This document shows, piece by piece, positions 1-12,000 of a DNA stretch of 64,000 nt. The position numbers and the translations under genes are program-made. This DNA is from Agapanthus africanus. Lineage: Eukaryota; Streptophyta; Magnoliopsida; Asparagales; Amaryllidaceae. Under the pieces are notes generated by a model that searched no databases, was not told the origin of the DNA, and was given only the letters and a program-made list of their open reading frames with translations. How positions within the stretch are numbered: position 1 is the stretch's first letter; each line of letters opens with the position of its first letter. The stretch is taken from the NCBI GenBank assembly GCA_030015575.1, contig JASDDO010000006.1:104524045-104588044 (forward strand), in the 5' to 3' direction.

Positions 1-843
1 CACATGCCAAGACCGTTTCTTTGTACTTCATTACATTCTCTGATGATCTCTCAAGATTCAGACATATGTTCCTGTTGAAACACAAGTCCGAACCTTTTGA
101 GATATTCACAGAATATGATTTAGAAGTAGAGAACCAAAATACGGGTCTAAGTATTATGTCTTTTGAAAAGATCAGGGAGGAGAATACTTGTGCTTAGAAT
201 TCCTGGACTATTCTAAAGGAGAATGAGATTCTCTCTCAGCATTACTCCTCCATATATACCACAGCACGTCGGTGTATTGGGGCGGAGCAATCACACCCTA
301 TATGATAAGGTGTGCTCTATGATGAGTACTACTGAGTTACCTATTTCCTTATAGGGAGTTATGCACTTATGAAGTTGCATACCTATTGAATAGGGTTCCG
401 ATCAAATCAGTTGCATACCACTTCATATGAGATATGGAAAGGGAAGAGCCCATATCTTAAGTCAGTTATGATTGAGGTTGTCCGGCCTATGTCTAAAAGC
501 AAAATCCGGACAAGCTCGAGGCAAGGTCTGTTATGTAGAACTGGAAATATTCCAGCTATAAAAATTGCAGCTGATGATTTGGTAGAACCAAAGGATTCAA
601 TAGTTACCAACGAACCTCAGCTTCTCCGCCGATCTAGTAGGGATCCTCACCCACCTGAGAGATACTTCTGTTTCTCTATGACAGTGGGAGCGAGGATTGC
701 ATCATGAAATGATGACCCAACAAGTTTCGAGATGGCCATCAGGAGTGAGACTCTGTAAGAATGGCTGGATGTTTATCGATCTGAGTTGGAATCCTTATAC
801 ACCAACAAAGTATGGACTTTGGTTGTTATAGCTGAAGGGTTAA
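1..843 (+). pseudogene. Copia element D1, upstream half: decayed integrase to start of reverse transcriptase
   Basis: Remnant of a Ty1/copia polyprotein. Conceptual translation in shifting frames gives an integrase-core stretch near the left edge (FITFSDDLSRF, then a KHKSE block), a YLLNRVP/YEIWKGKSP block near 380-450, the SSRDPHPPERY linker near 630-665, and an ELESLYTNKVWTL block near 785-825, in the same order as copia element E further right. There are several stops and frame changes, for example the TGA just after 700. The frame is cut at 843 by gypsy array A and resumes at 20425 with a VDGKVE-type RT segment, so this is one element split by insertion. The upstream part (gag, protease, 5' LTR) lies outside the window. 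Inactive. Confidence 0.85.
839..843. repeat. Target-site duplication GTTAA, left copy (array A)
   Basis: The five bases before the first TG of array A are GTTAA, and the five bases after its last CA (20420-20424) are also GTTAA. A perfect 5-bp duplication is what gypsy integrase leaves, so the whole three-LTR array occupies a single integration site. Confidence 0.92.
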
Positions 844-1320
844 TGTAACACCTTAGGATAAGGGTTAGTGGATAATTATAATTAAATAATGATTTTTAAT
901 AAAAAGTTTACCAAATTGTGTTTTAAATATTTTTCCAAATTTAATAAACATTTTTCCAAAATTTTCCTAAACTTGCACACACATGTGCATGTAAATTAGG
1001 GTTTTTAAATCAAGGAAATACAATAATTATTAACCATGGTGGGTTAATTTTAGGATTAATTCTTTTGGATTCTTAAATGGGTTAATTAATTAGTTAAATT
1101 AAAAGATTTTTTTTTTAATTTGAATTATGGAATTAGTGTTGACTTGTGTGAGAGAGAGAGAATGCATCATGGCTTTAGGCCATGCTTGCATTAAATGAGG
1201 TGAGAGAGAGTGAGGGGTGACTTTTGTGTGTGATGATTGAGGTAGCCTCTCATTTCTTTTTGTGTTTTTCTCTCACACTCTCACAACACACCAACACACT
1301 CACACACACACTTACCTCTT

Positions 1321-1407
1321 CAAGCAGCAGCAGCAGAAGCAGCAGAAGCACAAGCAGCAGCAGAAGCACAAGCAGCAGCAGCAACATTCAGCAACAGCAG
1401 CAGCAGC
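1321..1407 (+). repeat. Imperfect CAG/AAG triplet repeat in LTR A1
   Basis: About 87 bp of CAG triplets interrupted by AAG and CAC, preceded by CA- and TC-rich tracts and GA runs. It is copied unchanged at 9498-9584 and 17674-17760 in the other two LTRs, so no slippage has occurred since the LTRs separated. Confidence 0.9.
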
Positions 1408-1858
1408 CCCAGATCCCTGTGCAGCGACTTCCCTTCACTTCTTCTCCTTCCTGCAGCTCCCTAGGGTCGAGAGTGAGGTATATTTCCTATCTTGCTTCAC
1501 TAGTTTGCCTAGTTAGTGTATTTTTGCATCGGTTATTAGAAATTAGTGTGTTTTAGTGCGATATGGGGTGATTAGCGAGAACCTTGTGCTAATGAGGTGA
1601 GATTTGGTTTCAGTAGGATGATTGTGGTCTGTTGAGGCCATTGTGACTTAGTCGAACCCCGATTACACTAAAATACCACCAGTTTTCTTATGTGATGCAA
1701 AATGTCGTTTTTGTGCAAAAGTGAACTTTTCTGGATCTGCTTTTGACCCGGTGAGTGCAGAATGAAATTGAGGAGACTGTAGTGTAGTGGAGTGGAGATG
1801 ATGCACCAGGTGAAACCCGACCCCCTAATTCCACACTGAGGCCGCCAAAACCACCATT

Positions 1859-1879
1859 CTGGCCGCAAATTGCGGCCAG
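1859..1879. promoter_or_regulatory. 21-bp perfect palindrome upstream of the LTR A TATA-like box
   Basis: Arms CTGGCCGCAA and TTGCGGCCAG around one central A. Identical copies are at 10036-10056 and 18212-18232. It lies about 65 bp upstream of the TATA-like run, where a dimeric transcription factor could bind. Binding is inference. Confidence 0.6.
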
Positions 1880-1942
1880 ACAGGAAGGGTTTTGGGTGTT
1901 TTTGGGTTCTGTAGGTTTGTTTTTGTGAGTAGGGTATTTTGG

Positions 1943-1955
1943 TATATATATATTT
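1943..1955 (+). promoter_or_regulatory. TATA-like box of LTR A1
   Basis: TATATATATATTT in a G/T-rich context. It is the best TATA candidate in the LTR, with copies near 10120 and 18296. If used, transcription would start near 1975-1990 and leave an untranslated leader of about 2.3 kb before gag unless spliced. Confidence 0.5.
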
Positions 1956-2017
1956 TTAAGATCATTTCTGTAGGAAAATCTGGGACCAAATACCTGTTTT
2001 GCCGTTTTTCTAAACCT

Positions 2018-2141
2018 TCGCGACACGCGTGATACGTGAGTAGGTTTGGGTTCTGCGTATCGCGGCGCGTCGGGGTAGTTTTGTGGCGCGTGAGTACACG
2101 TTTTAGCGTATCGCGCACACGCGCGATTGGGTTGCGACACG
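2018..2141. other. CpG-dense segment of LTR A1
   Basis: A short stretch unusually rich in CG, with recurring CGCGT, TATCGCG and ACGCGCG words, in an otherwise AT-rich LTR. It lies just downstream of the presumed transcription start. Copies at about 10195-10318 and 18371-18494. Confidence 0.6.
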
Positions 2142-2285
2142 GGTTTCTTGTTGGATTATAATGTCGCGTTTTGTGACTTAAGCTTATGTGTGATATGTGT
2201 ATGTGGTTCTAGGTTCGCAGGCCAGTGAGACGGACGCTGCGAAGAAGGGCAAGCAAGTGGTTGGATACACTTAGCGCGAGACACG

Positions 2286-2306
2286 GTGAGTAGATTTCAC
2301 ATCTAC
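2286..2306 (+). promoter_or_regulatory. Conserved GTGAGTAGAT hairpin with possible splice donor (LTR A1)
   Basis: GTAGAT (2290-2295) and ATCTAC (2301-2306) form a 6-bp stem with loop TTCAC. The GGTGAGTA overlapping its 5' side is a good plant splice-donor match. The same hairpin with other loops occurs in LTRs B1 (28141-28156), B2 (37702-37717, last base changed), B3 (45133-45148) and C (48182-48198). Copies within A at about 10467-10483 and 18643-18659. Donor use is inference. Confidence 0.6.
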
Positions 2307-2450
2307 GGGATATCGCCCGCATGGCGTTATGCGTCAGGGCTGATAGGATCTTAGTATTACATATTGCATTTACCTATGGACTGTCATCTCATATTGCATT
2401 TCCCTGCTATGTGTTATTGATATATGCTAGAACTGATAGAACACCACACT

Positions 2451-2511
2451 ATTACTAACGGTTTATGTTGCACGAGCACTATTTACATGCTACACACACA
2501 CCGTTAGTAAT
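2451..2511 (+). other. Conserved long stem-loop I in LTR A1 (R-U5 region)
   Basis: ATTACTAACGG (2451-2461) is exactly complementary to CCGTTAGTAAT (2501-2511), 11 bp around a 39-base loop that contains a small TGC-ACGA-GCA hairpin. Downstream is the shared AATTGCCATG. The equivalent stem in LTR B is ATTACCGATGA/TCATCGGTAAT, and in LTR C ATTATTGACGG/CCATCAATAAT, so bases change together on both sides. Copies at 10628-10688 and 18804-18864. Confidence 0.7.
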
Positions 2512-2730
2512 TGCCATGCCACACTCACTGTAGAACTGCCATGATTATACTGTTGTATTATTGCTGTAGTTCATTTTACATGTGATTGATGTATATTGTA
2601 CCTCGCATTGGATTTTACTATTGGTATTGGATTTTCATGTGATTGCTGTTTTGAGGACCGTGGAACTATTTAAGGAAAGATATGTTATTTTGAAAAACCC
2701 GGTACCTCGTGATATGATATTTTGGTGTGT

Positions 2731-2813
2731 CCACCACGCGTTTTCTCGGTGCTGAGACGTGTGCTTGAAACCCGATTCGAGGAGTGGATGTTCCGTTTGC
2801 GGGTTCGTGGTGG
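2731..2813 (+). other. Conserved stem-loop II in LTR A1
   Basis: CCACCACG (2731-2738) pairs with CGTGGTGG (2806-2813) across 67 bases. In LTRs B1 and B3 and in the B' fragment the arms are GTCCACCATG and CATGGTGGAC, so the CG/CG pairs become TG/CA on both sides. LTR B2 has one arm change. Copies in A at about 10908-10990 and 19084-19166. Confidence 0.65.
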
Positions 2814-3407
2814 GCCCGGTATGGTTCCCCTCGGCGAGACGATCGATGGGATTTGCCGATTGAGCCTGGAGGCGGGCGAGTACCTACCGGTGACTGGTTG
2901 GACCTGGCAGTTGTCCGGAGGATACTGACCAGAGTCGAGTGATGGATGCGGGATGACTGTGCTGCCGGGGCCGAGGGCCGATACCGCAGACGGACCCCGT
3001 GGGGCCGGTCTGGACTGACGGCGCCCGATGTTCGAGGATTTACGTGTCGATGCTGGACACGGGTATTTTATGATGTTTTGGGTGCCGATGTTGGGCACTC
3101 GTGATTCCTCCGAGATATACAGGATTTGAGGGCCGATGGGTGTGCCGGCGCCTGAGTATATGTGGGATTTGGGTGCAGTTTGAGGCACCGATCATTGCTT
3201 TCCATGTTGACATAGTCCATGTAGATATTATTTATCCCATACTCAGTATTGATTACTATACACCTCATCCTGTGGCATTTACCTGTTAGAGTACATGCAT
3301 TACTACTGTATCCACTGTTGACATGCATTGATATCATCTGCTGGCATTAGTAGAGCCACGCTATATGTGCATGCCTGCGATCACCTTTATATGTTATCTC
3401 TATTCAC

Positions 3408-3447
3408 GAGTTGGCAACTCACCCCCGTTGTGCCACAGTGTTTGCAG
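3408..3447 (+). other. GAGTTGGCAACTC palindrome followed by a possible splice acceptor (LTR A1)
   Basis: A 13-bp palindrome (GAGTTG-G-CAACTC) is followed by the conserved CGTTGTGCCACAGT and a T-rich stretch ending GCAG at 3447. The block recurs in LTRs B1 (palindrome 30329-30341) and B3 and, with one change, in B2. The pyrimidine-rich run ending CAG|G could be a 3' splice site for the donor at 2286; this is inference. Confidence 0.45.
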
Positions 3448-4070
3448 GTTGCCCTTGGGAGTAGTCACGGCTGGCTGTTTCCTCATCTTTTGGCACAGAT
3501 ACCCCTTTTGAGCAGAGTTAGCCCTTTTGCTGTTAGGTGGGTTTTGTATGGTATCTGTTATCTTTCAGTTGTATATTGATGTATCTAGTACTCTCCATCT
3601 ACCTTATGTATTGACTTAGAGACAGTTGTGAGGACGATATGTATGATTTTATATTCTGGTGTCGAGCTCGCATGTGAGCCGACGTTACTTTATGCAGTCT
3701 CATCTTTTATGATATTGTCCTTGTTTTACTGTGTATTCTTCGCTACGGCGTCGTATATCATATTGTGATGCTTTATTCTCGTCACTTGTTATTTCCGCCA
3801 CACCTTACTTTTACCCGACTTTCGGGGCTAATGTTTTAAAAAGGAAATGTTACCAAAATTATAAAACTCTTAACTTGTGAACTTAAAAAGGGATTTCTAC
3901 TAAATAAATGGAAGTTTTTCAGACCTTTACTATTGCTTTTACAAAACGTTTTAAATCACTCTATTTATTGGTTTTGATTTCTGGGTTCGGCTTACTTAGC
4001 CGCGTTACGCCTGTAGACGTTGCGTGGTTAAGTGCCGGTCACGAGTCGAATTTTCGGGTCGTGACAAAGT

Positions 4071-4082
4071 TGGTATCAGAGC
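4071..4082 (+). other. Primer binding site (initiator tRNA-Met), first interior of A
   Basis: TGGTATCAGAGC is complementary to the 3' end of plant initiator tRNA-Met and starts four bases after the LTR end. It would prime minus-strand DNA synthesis. The copy in the second interior is at 12248-12259. Confidence 0.92.
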
Positions 4083-4153
4083 GTAGGTTTTACCTTCGGA
4101 GTGTAGGATGACCCTGGTATGATGGAGTAGGTAGCTGCAGCAGGGTAGCGTAG

Positions 4154-4181
4154 CGTGCGTATGTTCCGCGGCATACTCACG
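4154..4181 (+). other. Leader stem-loop downstream of PBS (candidate packaging or dimer signal)
   Basis: CGTGCGTATG and CATACTCACG pair as nine base pairs with one C/T mismatch, closing loop TTCCGCGG, whose CCGCGG is self-complementary. Family B has CGTGGGTATG/CATACTTACG (31072-31099), which pairs fully when two G-U pairs are allowed, with loop TTCCGCAG. The copy in A interior 2 is 12331-12358. Function is inferred from position between PBS and gag. Confidence 0.55.
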
Positions 4182-4291
4182 ACACGGTACTCCGCTTACG
4201 CGACCTTAGGACTTGTTGATTTGATTCCTCCTTATATTCTTGTGATTCGATTTCCGTGTTCTTATCGAATCCAAATTTTCTTTCAGCCAAT

Positions 4292-7180
4292 ATGCCGCCT
4301 AAGACTACGAGGGCACAGAGAGCGGCCGCGAGGGCCGAGATTCGTGTTGACTCGTCCGAGACGAGGACTGATCCGGGCAGTACGCCGGTCGTACCTGAGC
4401 AGGCTGTTCCTGCCGTGACAGAGCAGATCGCATCGTTAGGGGCTGGTATGCAGGAGATGCGCCAGATGATAGGATCGCTAGTTGAGACGCTTCGAGCGCA
4501 GCGACCAGAGGTAGCTCCACCAGTTCCAGAGACCGCTATGGTACCTACCGCACAGCCAGTTGCCCCTGCAGCCACGGAGGTGATTACAGTATCGCTATCA
4601 GAGTTCATGAGGCTGAAGCCTCCAGTTTTCACAGGCACCGATACAGCCGAGGACCCACAGTCTTTCATAGACAGGATGGCCAGGATATGCCGTTCCCTCA
4701 GATGTGCAGATGCGAGATGGGTCGAGTTCGCGAGCTTTCTCCTGGAAGGTCTTGCGCAGAAATGGTGTGATTCCGTGGAGAAGGGCAGAGCAGCAGGTCT
4801 TCCTCCTATGACCTGGACGGAGTTCGTGACTATATTTCTAGCCCGTTTCCTTCCCCGGAGTGTTAGAGATGCCCGAGCACGCAGGTTTGAGTCTTTGCGC
4901 CAGACGCCAGGGATGACAGTGGCAGAGTATGACGTACTGTTTACAGAGATAGCAGTCTACGCCCCACATCTAGTGGCCATCGAGGAGTTGCGAGTCCGGA
5001 GATTTGTTCGAGGCTTGATTTCACCAGTGTTCCTTGCGATCAGCGCGCAGCACTACGAGACTTATGCAGCAGCCGTAGACGCAGCCCTAGTGGTCGAGGA
5101 GCACCTTGTTGAGACCTCGGTATTTCTAGAGCCGAAGAGAGTTCGTACCAGTATTTCCGCACGGAGGCAGTCATTCAGACCCCGCGACAGGTTTCGTTCC
5201 GGTACGAGGGGTAGCAGAGATTCGGGACGGGGTCGGATGTTTAGTTCGTATCCCCAGGACGGTCAGCAGTCGCCGCGGGGTTGCTACAGATGTGGCAGCC
5301 TACTTCACCTCGTTCGAGATTGTCCAGAGACACACCGGAGGGAGGCGGCAGCACCGCATGTTACCTTACCACCTTCACCACTCCAGAGGACGTTGCCCGT
5401 TGTGCCTACCGTTGCTCCACGCCAGACTTATGCACAGAGAGGTCGTGGACGTGGAGGAGTTGCTCAGATGGGACGAGATGACCGAGGCAGAGGTCAGTCA
5501 GTTGCAGGTGGTGGACAGGCGAGGGTCTTTGCTTTGACACATCAGGACGCGCAGGCGTCCAATGCAGTGGTTTCAGGTATCCTCCCTGTATGTTCGGTTG
5601 ATGCACATGTATTGTTCGATCCCGGATCCACACACTCGTACGTATCCACACACTTCGTGCCGAGTTTGGGTAGAGAGTCCGGCTTACTTGATCAGCCGCT
5701 TGTGGTGACTACTCCTGTGGGAGAGTCGTTTGTGGCTAGGCACGTGTTCCGATCCTGTATCGTCTGTATTGGCGAGAGAGAGTTGCCTGTCGACTTGATC
5801 CTTCTGGAGATGTTGGGCTTCGACGTTCTTTTGGGCATGGATTGGTTAGCCACGTGCTATGCTTCTTTGGACTGCCGTGAGAAGACAGTTAGATTCTGTT
5901 TCCCCGGCGAGTCGGTTTTTGTTGTGTTGGGGGACCGTAGTGCCGCCCCTCACAGTGTGATTTCTTCTTTTCGCGCTGGACAGCTTTTGAGGAAGGGATG
6001 TCAGGGATTTCTCGCTTATGTTCGCGATGCTCGCGCTACAGAGGTTCCGTTGGATCAGGTTCCGGTTGTTAGCGAGTTTCCTGATGTGTTCCCTGACGAG
6101 CTTCCTGGGTTGCCGCCCGAGCGCGACATTTCTTTCTGTATTGATTTGGTTCCTGGTTCGGGGCCTATTTCTATACCGCCCTATCGGATGGCCCCGGCAG
6201 AACTTCGTGAGCTGAAGGGTCAGTTGCAGGATTTGCTGGACAAGGGACTTATTCGACCCAGTGTTTCTCCTTGGGGTGCTCCAGTCCTGTTCGTCAGGAA
6301 GAAGGACGGCAGCTTACGTCTTTGTATCGACTACCGCCAGCTGAACAGGGTGACAGTGCGGAACAGGTATCCTTTGCCGCGTATCGACGATTTGTTCGAC
6401 CAGCTTCAGGGGGCAGGGTACTTTTCGAGGATCGATTTACGATCGGGCTATCATCAGCTGCGAGTTCGACAGGAGGACATTCCCCGGACAGCCTTCCGTA
6501 CGCGCTATGGCCATTACGAGTTTTTGGTGATGTCGTTCGGACTCACCAATGCGCCAGCAGCCTTCATGGACTTGATGAACCGCATTTTCCGGCCTTATTT
6601 GGATCTGTTCATCATAGTCTTCATTGACGATATCTTGGTGTATTCCCGAAGTAGTGACGAGCACGAGCAGCACCTGCGGATTACATTGCAGACATTGAGG
6701 GAGCACCAGCTTTATGCGAAATTCTCCAAGTGTGCTTTTTGGCTAGACAGCGTGGACTTCTTGGGTCACGTGATTTCACGAGACGGTATATGTGTTGACC
6801 CGAGGAAGATCGAGGCCGTTCAGCGTTGGCCCAGACCCACATCGGTGACGGAGATTCGCAGCTTTTTGGGATTGGCCGGTTATTACAGGCGTTTTATGCA
6901 GGACTTCTCACGTATTGCTACACCGTTGACCGGGTTGACCCGGAAGGGAGTTCCCTTCGATTGGACGGAGGAGTGCGAGCACAGCTTTCAGCAGTTACGG
7001 ACACGGCTGACGACGGCACCGGTGTTATCTTTACCTTCCGGACCGGACGGATTTGTGGTCTTTTGTGATGCTTCTCGAGTGGGGTTGGGATGCGTTCTGA
7101 TGCAGCATGATAGGGTGATCGCGTATGCCTCGCGACAATTGAAGAAGCACGAGCAGAACTACCCCACTCATGATTTGTAG
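4292..7180 (+). CDS. Gag-protease-reverse transcriptase-RNase H, truncated by TAG (A, interior 1)
   Basis: The first part of the Tekay-type polyprotein. I start it at the ATG of MPPKTTRAQ, just after a TTTCTTTCAG stretch; an in-frame ATG 36 bases upstream exists but looks untranslated. Domains: gag (about residues 110-220), CCHC zinc knuckle [14 protein letters not shown] (about 331-344), aspartic protease with DPGS near 443, RT with FIDD at 777-780, RNase H with its first Asp near 926. The frame ends at TAG 7178-7180, where the second interior has GAG, so RNase H is cut and integrase lost unless the stop is read through. It would still yield Gag, protease and RT. Confidence 0.9.
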   Translation: MPPKTTRAQRAAARAEIRVDSSETRTDPGSTPVVPEQAVPAVTEQIASLGAGMQEMRQMIGSLVETLRAQRPEVAPPVPETAMVPTAQPVAPAATEVITVSLSEFMRLKPPVFTGTDTAEDPQSFIDRMARICRSLRCADARWVEFASFLLEGLAQKWCDSVEKGRAAGLPPMTWTEFVTIFLARFLPRSVRDARARRFESLRQTPGMTVAEYDVLFTEIAVYAPHLVAIEELRVRRFVRGLISPVFLAISAQHYETYAAAVDAALVVEEHLVETSVFLEPKRVRTSISARRQSFRPRDRFRSGTRGSRDSGRGRMFSSYPQDGQQSPRGCYRCGSLLHLVRDCPETHRREAAAPHVTLPPSPLQRTLPVVPTVAPRQTYAQRGRGRGGVAQMGRDDRGRGQSVAGGGQARVFALTHQDAQASNAVVSGILPVCSVDAHVLFDPGSTHSYVSTHFVPSLGRESGLLDQPLVVTTPVGESFVARHVFRSCIVCIGERELPVDLILLEMLGFDVLLGMDWLATCYASLDCREKTVRFCFPGESVFVVLGDRSAAPHSVISSFRAGQLLRKGCQGFLAYVRDARATEVPLDQVPVVSEFPDVFPDELPGLPPERDISFCIDLVPGSGPISIPPYRMAPAELRELKGQLQDLLDKGLIRPSVSPWGAPVLFVRKKDGSLRLCIDYRQLNRVTVRNRYPLPRIDDLFDQLQGAGYFSRIDLRSGYHQLRVRQEDIPRTAFRTRYGHYEFLVMSFGLTNAPAAFMDLMNRIFRPYLDLFIIVFIDDILVYSRSSDEHEQHLRITLQTLREHQLYAKFSKCAFWLDSVDFLGHVISRDGICVDPRKIEAVQRWPRPTSVTEIRSFLGLAGYYRRFMQDFSRIATPLTGLTRKGVPFDWTEECEHSFQQLRTRLTTAPVLSLPSGPDGFVVFCDASRVGLGCVLMQHDRVIAYASRQLKKHEQNYPTHDL

Positions 7181-8977
7181 ATGGCAGCAGTGGTCTTCGC
7201 ACTTAAAATCTGGCGACACTACCTATACGGCGAGTCGTGCCAGATATTTACGGATCACAAGAGTTTGAAATACATATTCCAGCAGCGGGACCTGAACCTT
7301 CGACAGCGTCGATGGATGGAGTTAGTGAAGGATTACGACTGCGAGATCTTATATCACCCGGGCAAGGCAAATGTGGTGGCGGATGCCTTGAGCAGGAGGC
7401 CCGGGAGTAGTTTATCTTGTTTGAGCGCAGTACAGGAGCAGTCATCCGCAGATTGGCAGATATTATGCGACAGTCGAGTGCAGTTCGAGTTCACACCGAT
7501 TGGAGGACAGATAGCGCATGTCCGTGCACGCCCACAGTTGATTGATCGTATACGTGAGGCACAGCTCAGGGATGACCGATGTTCAGAGATCATGGCACAG
7601 ATGGGACAGGACAGATTTTCCGAGTTCGTGGTCGATGATCAGGGGATACTACGGTTTGGAGTCAGACTGTGCGTACCTGATGCTGAGGGACTGAGGCGTG
7701 GAATTCTTGAGGAGGCACATCGATCGGTGTATAGCGTACATCCCGGTTCCACCAAGATGTATCATGATATGAGAGATGTTTACTGGTGGGACGGAATGAA
7801 GAGGGACATTGCAGATTTTGTATCGAGATGCCTGACTTGTCAGCAAGTCAAGGCTGAGCACCAGAGGCCCGCGGGAGAGCTACAGCCGTTACCCATTCCG
7901 GAGTGGAAATGGGAACAGATTTCGATGGACTTTGTGGTGGGTCTACCCAGGACTAGTAGGGGGTATGACTCCATCTGGGTGATCGTGGATCGTTTGACGA
8001 AAGCGGCTCACTTCCTACCGGTGAAGACGACTTTCGGATTTACTCAGTATGCCCAGATCTATATTGACGAGATAGTGCGACTACACGGAGTCCCGACGTG
8101 CATTGTGTCCGACAGAGGCACCCAGTTTACTAGTAGACTATGGCAGAGGCTTCAGGAGGCTTTGGGCACTCGCTTGAGTTTCAGCACGGCATTTCATCCG
8201 CAGACCGACGGACAGTCAGAGCGGACCATCCAGACTCTCGAGGACATGCTCAGAGCTTGTGTGCTAGATTTCGGAGGTAGCTGGGATCATCATTTGCCCT
8301 TGGTAGAGTTTTCCTACAATAACAGCTACCAGGAGACTATTCAGATGGCACCGTTTGAGGCTCTTTACGAGAGGAGATGCAGGTCACCTACTTGTTGGAC
8401 AGAGCTCAGTGAGAGCAGTATCTTAGGGCCACAGATCGTTGAGGAGACGACAACGAAGATCCAGTTGATTCGCGATAGGATGAGAGCAGCGCAGAGTAGG
8501 CAGAGATCTTATGCGGACCGCCGACGACGCAGACTTGAGTTTTCTGTTGGTGATCATGTTTTCTTGAGGGTCTCCCCAATGAAAGGAGTGATGAGGTTTG
8601 GGAAGAAGGGAAAGCTTAGCCCCAGGTATGTGGGCCCCTTCGAGATCCTCGAGCGTGTCGGTGCAGTAGCTTACCGGTTAGCCCTTCCGCCCAGCTTTCC
8701 AGACGTGCACCCCGTATTCCATGTTTCGATGCTCCGCAGATATCTACATGATCCTTCGCATGCGATTCAACATCCGACGATCCAGCTTGAGCGTGATCTT
8801 TCCTATGCAGAGCAGCCGGTGATGATCTTGGATCGACAAGTGAAGAAATTGAGATCGAAGGAGATTCCATCAGTTAAAGTGCTTTGGCGTGGTCAGAACC
8901 GTGAAGAGGTCACTTGGGAGACCGAAAGCGACATGATGAAGACGTACCCCCATCTTTTTGAAGGTAACCTTAGATAG
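7181..8977 (+). pseudogene. Rest of RNase H, integrase and chromodomain, cut off by TAG (A, interior 1)
   Basis: Same frame as the upstream gag-pol and separated from it only by the TAG at 7178. It holds the end of RNase H, the HHCC integrase zinc-binding region (first His near residue 1143 counted from the gag ATG), and an integrase core with Asp 1213, Asp 1274 and Glu 1310 (D-x60-D-x35-E spacing). A C-terminal chromodomain segment ([15 protein letters not shown], about 1510-1555) is the mark of chromoviruses. It differs from interior 2 at a handful of bases, for example an Ala versus Val and a Thr versus Ala in the integrase half. Probably not translated on its own. Confidence 0.85.
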
Positions 8978-8984
8978 ATTTTTG

Positions 8985-9018
8985 AAATTCGGGGACGAAT
9001 TTCTTTAAGGAGGAGAGA
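8985..9018 (+). other. Pre-PPT hairpin and polypurine tract, A interior 1
   Basis: AAATTCG (8985-8991) and CGAATTT (8996-9002) form a 7-bp stem with loop GGGA. A short T-run follows, then the purine tract AAGGAGGAGAGA (9007-9018), one base before LTR A2. The tract primes plus-strand synthesis. Family B has the same layout with an 8-bp stem at 33786-33804. Confidence 0.8.
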
Positions 9019-9019
9019 T

Positions 9020-12000
9020 TGTAACACCTTAGGATAAGGGTTAGTGGATAATTATAATTAAATAATGATTTTTAATAAAAAGTTTACCAAATTGTGTTTT
9101 AAATATTTTTCCAAATTTAATAAACATTTTTCCAAAATTTTCCTAAACTTGCACACACATGTGCATGTAAATTAGGGTTTTTAAATCAAGGAAATACAAT
9201 AATTATTAACCATGGTGGGTTAATTTTAGGATTAATTCTTTTGGATTCTTAAATGGGTTAATTAATTAGTTAAATTAAAAGATTTTTTTTTTTAATTTGA
9301 ATTATGGAATTAGTGTTGACTTGTGTGAGAGAGAGAGAATGCATCATGGCTTTAGGCCATGCTTGCATTAAATGAGGTGAGAGAGAGTGAGGGGTGACTT
9401 TTGTGTGTGATGATTGAGGTAGCCTCTCATTTCTTTTTGTGTTTTTCTCTCACACTCTCACAACACACCAACACACTCACACACACACTTACCTCTTCAA
9501 GCAGCAGCAGCAGAAGCAGCAGAAGCACAAGCAGCAGCAGAAGCACAAGCAGCAGCAGCAACATTCAGCAACAGCAGCAGCAGCCCCAGATCCCTGTGCA
9601 GCGACTTCCCTTCACTTCTTCTCCTTCCTGCAGCTCCCTAGGGTCGAGAGTGAGGTATATTTCCTATCTTGCTTCACTAGTTTGCCTAGTTAGTGTAGTT
9701 TTGCATCGGTTATTAGAAATTAGTGTGTTTTAGTGCGATATGGGGTGATTAGCGAGAACCTTGTGCTAATGAGGTGAGATTTGGTTTCAGTAGGATGATT
9801 GTGGTCTGTTGAGGCCATTGTGACTTAGTCGAACCCCGATTACACTAAAATACCACCAGTTTTCTTATGTGATGCAAAATGTCGTTTTTGTGCAAAAGTG
9901 AACTTTTCTGGATCTGCTTTTGACCCGGTGAGTGCAGAATGAAATTGAGGAGACTGTAGTGTAGTGGAGTGGAGATGATGCACCAGGTGAAACCCGACCC
10001 CCTAATTCCACACTGAGGCCGCCAAAACCACCATTCTGGCCGCAAATTGCGGCCAGACAGGAAGGGTTTTGGGTGTTTTTGGGTTCTGTAGGTTTGTTTT
10101 TGTGAGTAGGGTATTTTGGTATATATATATTTTTAAGATCATTTCTGTAGGAAAATCTGGGACCAAATACCTGTTTTGCCGTTTTTCTAAACCTTCGCGA
10201 CACGCGTGATACGTGAGTAGGTTTGGGTTCTGCGTATCGCGGCGCGTCGGGGTAGTTTTGTGGCGCGTGAGTACACGTTTTAGCGTATCGCGCACACGCG
10301 CGATTGGGTTGCGACACGGGTTTCTTGTTGGATTATAATGTCGCGTTTTGTGACTTAAGCTTATGTGTGATATGTGTATGTGGTTCTAGGTTCGCAGGCC
10401 AGTGAGACGGACGCTGCGAAGAAGGGCAAGCAAGTGGTTGGATACACTTAGCGCGAGACACGGTGAGTAGATTTCACATCTACGGGATATCGCCCGCATG
10501 GCGTTATGCGTCAGGGCTGATAGGATCTTAGTATTACATATTGCATTTACCTATGGACTGTCATCTCATATTGCATTTCCCTGCTATGTGTTATTGATAT
10601 ATGCTAGAACTGATAGAACACCACACTATTACTAACGGTTTATGTTGCACGAGCACTATTTACATGCTACACACACACCGTTAGTAATTGCCATGCCACA
10701 CTCACTGTAGAACTGCCATGATTATACTGTTGTATTATTGCTGTAGTTCATTTTACATGTGATTGATGTATATTGTACCTCGCATTGGATTTTACTATTG
10801 GTATTGGATTTTCATGTGATTGCTGTTTTGAGGACCGTGGAACTATTTAAGGAAAGATATGTTATTTTGAAAAACCCGGTACCTCGTGATATGATATTTT
10901 GGTGTGTCCACCACGCGTTTTCTCGGTGCTGAGACGTGTGCTTGAAACCCGATTCGAGGAGTGGATGTTCCGTTTGCGGGTTCGTGGTGGGCCCGGTATG
11001 GTTCCCCTCGGCGAGACGATCGATGGGATTTGCCGATTGAGCCTGGAGGCGGGCGAGTACCTACCGGTGACTGGTTGGACCTGGCAGTTGTCCGGAGGAT
11101 ACTGACCAGAGTCGAGTGATGGATGCGGGATGACTGTGCTGCCGGGGCCGAGGGCCGATACCGCAGACGGACCCCGTGGGGCCGGTCTGGACTGACGGCG
11201 CCCGATGTTCGAGGATTTACGTGTCGATGCTGGACACGGGTATTTTATGATGTTTTGGGTGCCGATGTTGGGCACTCGTGATTCCTCTGAGATATACAGG
11301 ATTTGAGGGCCGATGGGTGTGCCGGCGCCTGAGTATATGTGGGATTTGGGTGCAGTTTGAGGCACCGATCATTGCTTTCCATGTTGACATAGTCCATGTA
11401 GATATTATTTATCCCATACTCAGTATTGATTACTATACACCTCATCCTGTGGCATTTACCTGTTAGAGTACATGCATTACTACTGTATCCACTGTTGACA
11501 TGCATTGATATCATCTGCTGGCATTAGTAGAGCCACGCTATATGTGCATGCCTGCGATCACCTTTATATGTTATCTCTATTCACGAGTTGGCAACTCACC
11601 CCCGTTGTGCCACAGTGTTTGCAGGTTGCCCTTGGGAGTAGTCACGGCTGGCTGTTTCCTCATCTTTTGGCACAGATACCCCTTTTGAGCAGAGTTAGCC
11701 CTTTTGCTGTTAGGTGGGTTTTGTATGGTATCTGTTATCTTTCAGTTGTATATTGATGTATCTAGTACTCTCCATCTACCTTATGTATTGACTTAGAGAC
11801 AGTTGTGAGGACGATATGTATGATTTTATATTCTGGTGTCGAGCTCGCATGTGAGCCGACGTTACTTTATGCAGTCTCATCTTTTATGATATTGTCCTTG
11901 TTTTACTGTGTATTCTTCGCTACGGCGTCGTATATCATATTGTGATGCTTTATTCTCGTCACTTGTTATTTCCGCCACACCTTACTTTTACCCGACTTTC

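Larger units (their letters stand above)
844..4066 (+). repeat. LTR A1 (5' LTR of array A)
   Basis: A 3223-bp LTR starting TGTAACACC and ending GGTCGTGACA, directly followed by AAGT and the PBS. It holds an AT-rich U3, GA tracts, a CAG/AAG repeat, a 21-bp palindrome, a TATA-like box at 1943, a CpG-dense stretch, and then about 2 kb of probable R-U5 with several inverted repeats (separate entries). Short open frames inside it, such as a poly-Gln/poly-Ser frame across the CAG repeat, have no support as genes. Confidence 0.93.

Noticed and set aside
1224-1556. Open frame with poly-Ser (and an overlapping poly-Gln frame) in LTR A, repeated in all three LTRs
   Set aside because: Created by the CAG/AAG repeat inside an LTR, with no recognisable domain outside it. 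It repeats only because the LTR repeats.
2685-3188. 167-codon minus-strand frame in LTR A (also at 10862 and 19038)
   Set aside because: Lies over the paired R-U5 region, has no family resemblance, and is kept only because the LTRs are nearly identical.
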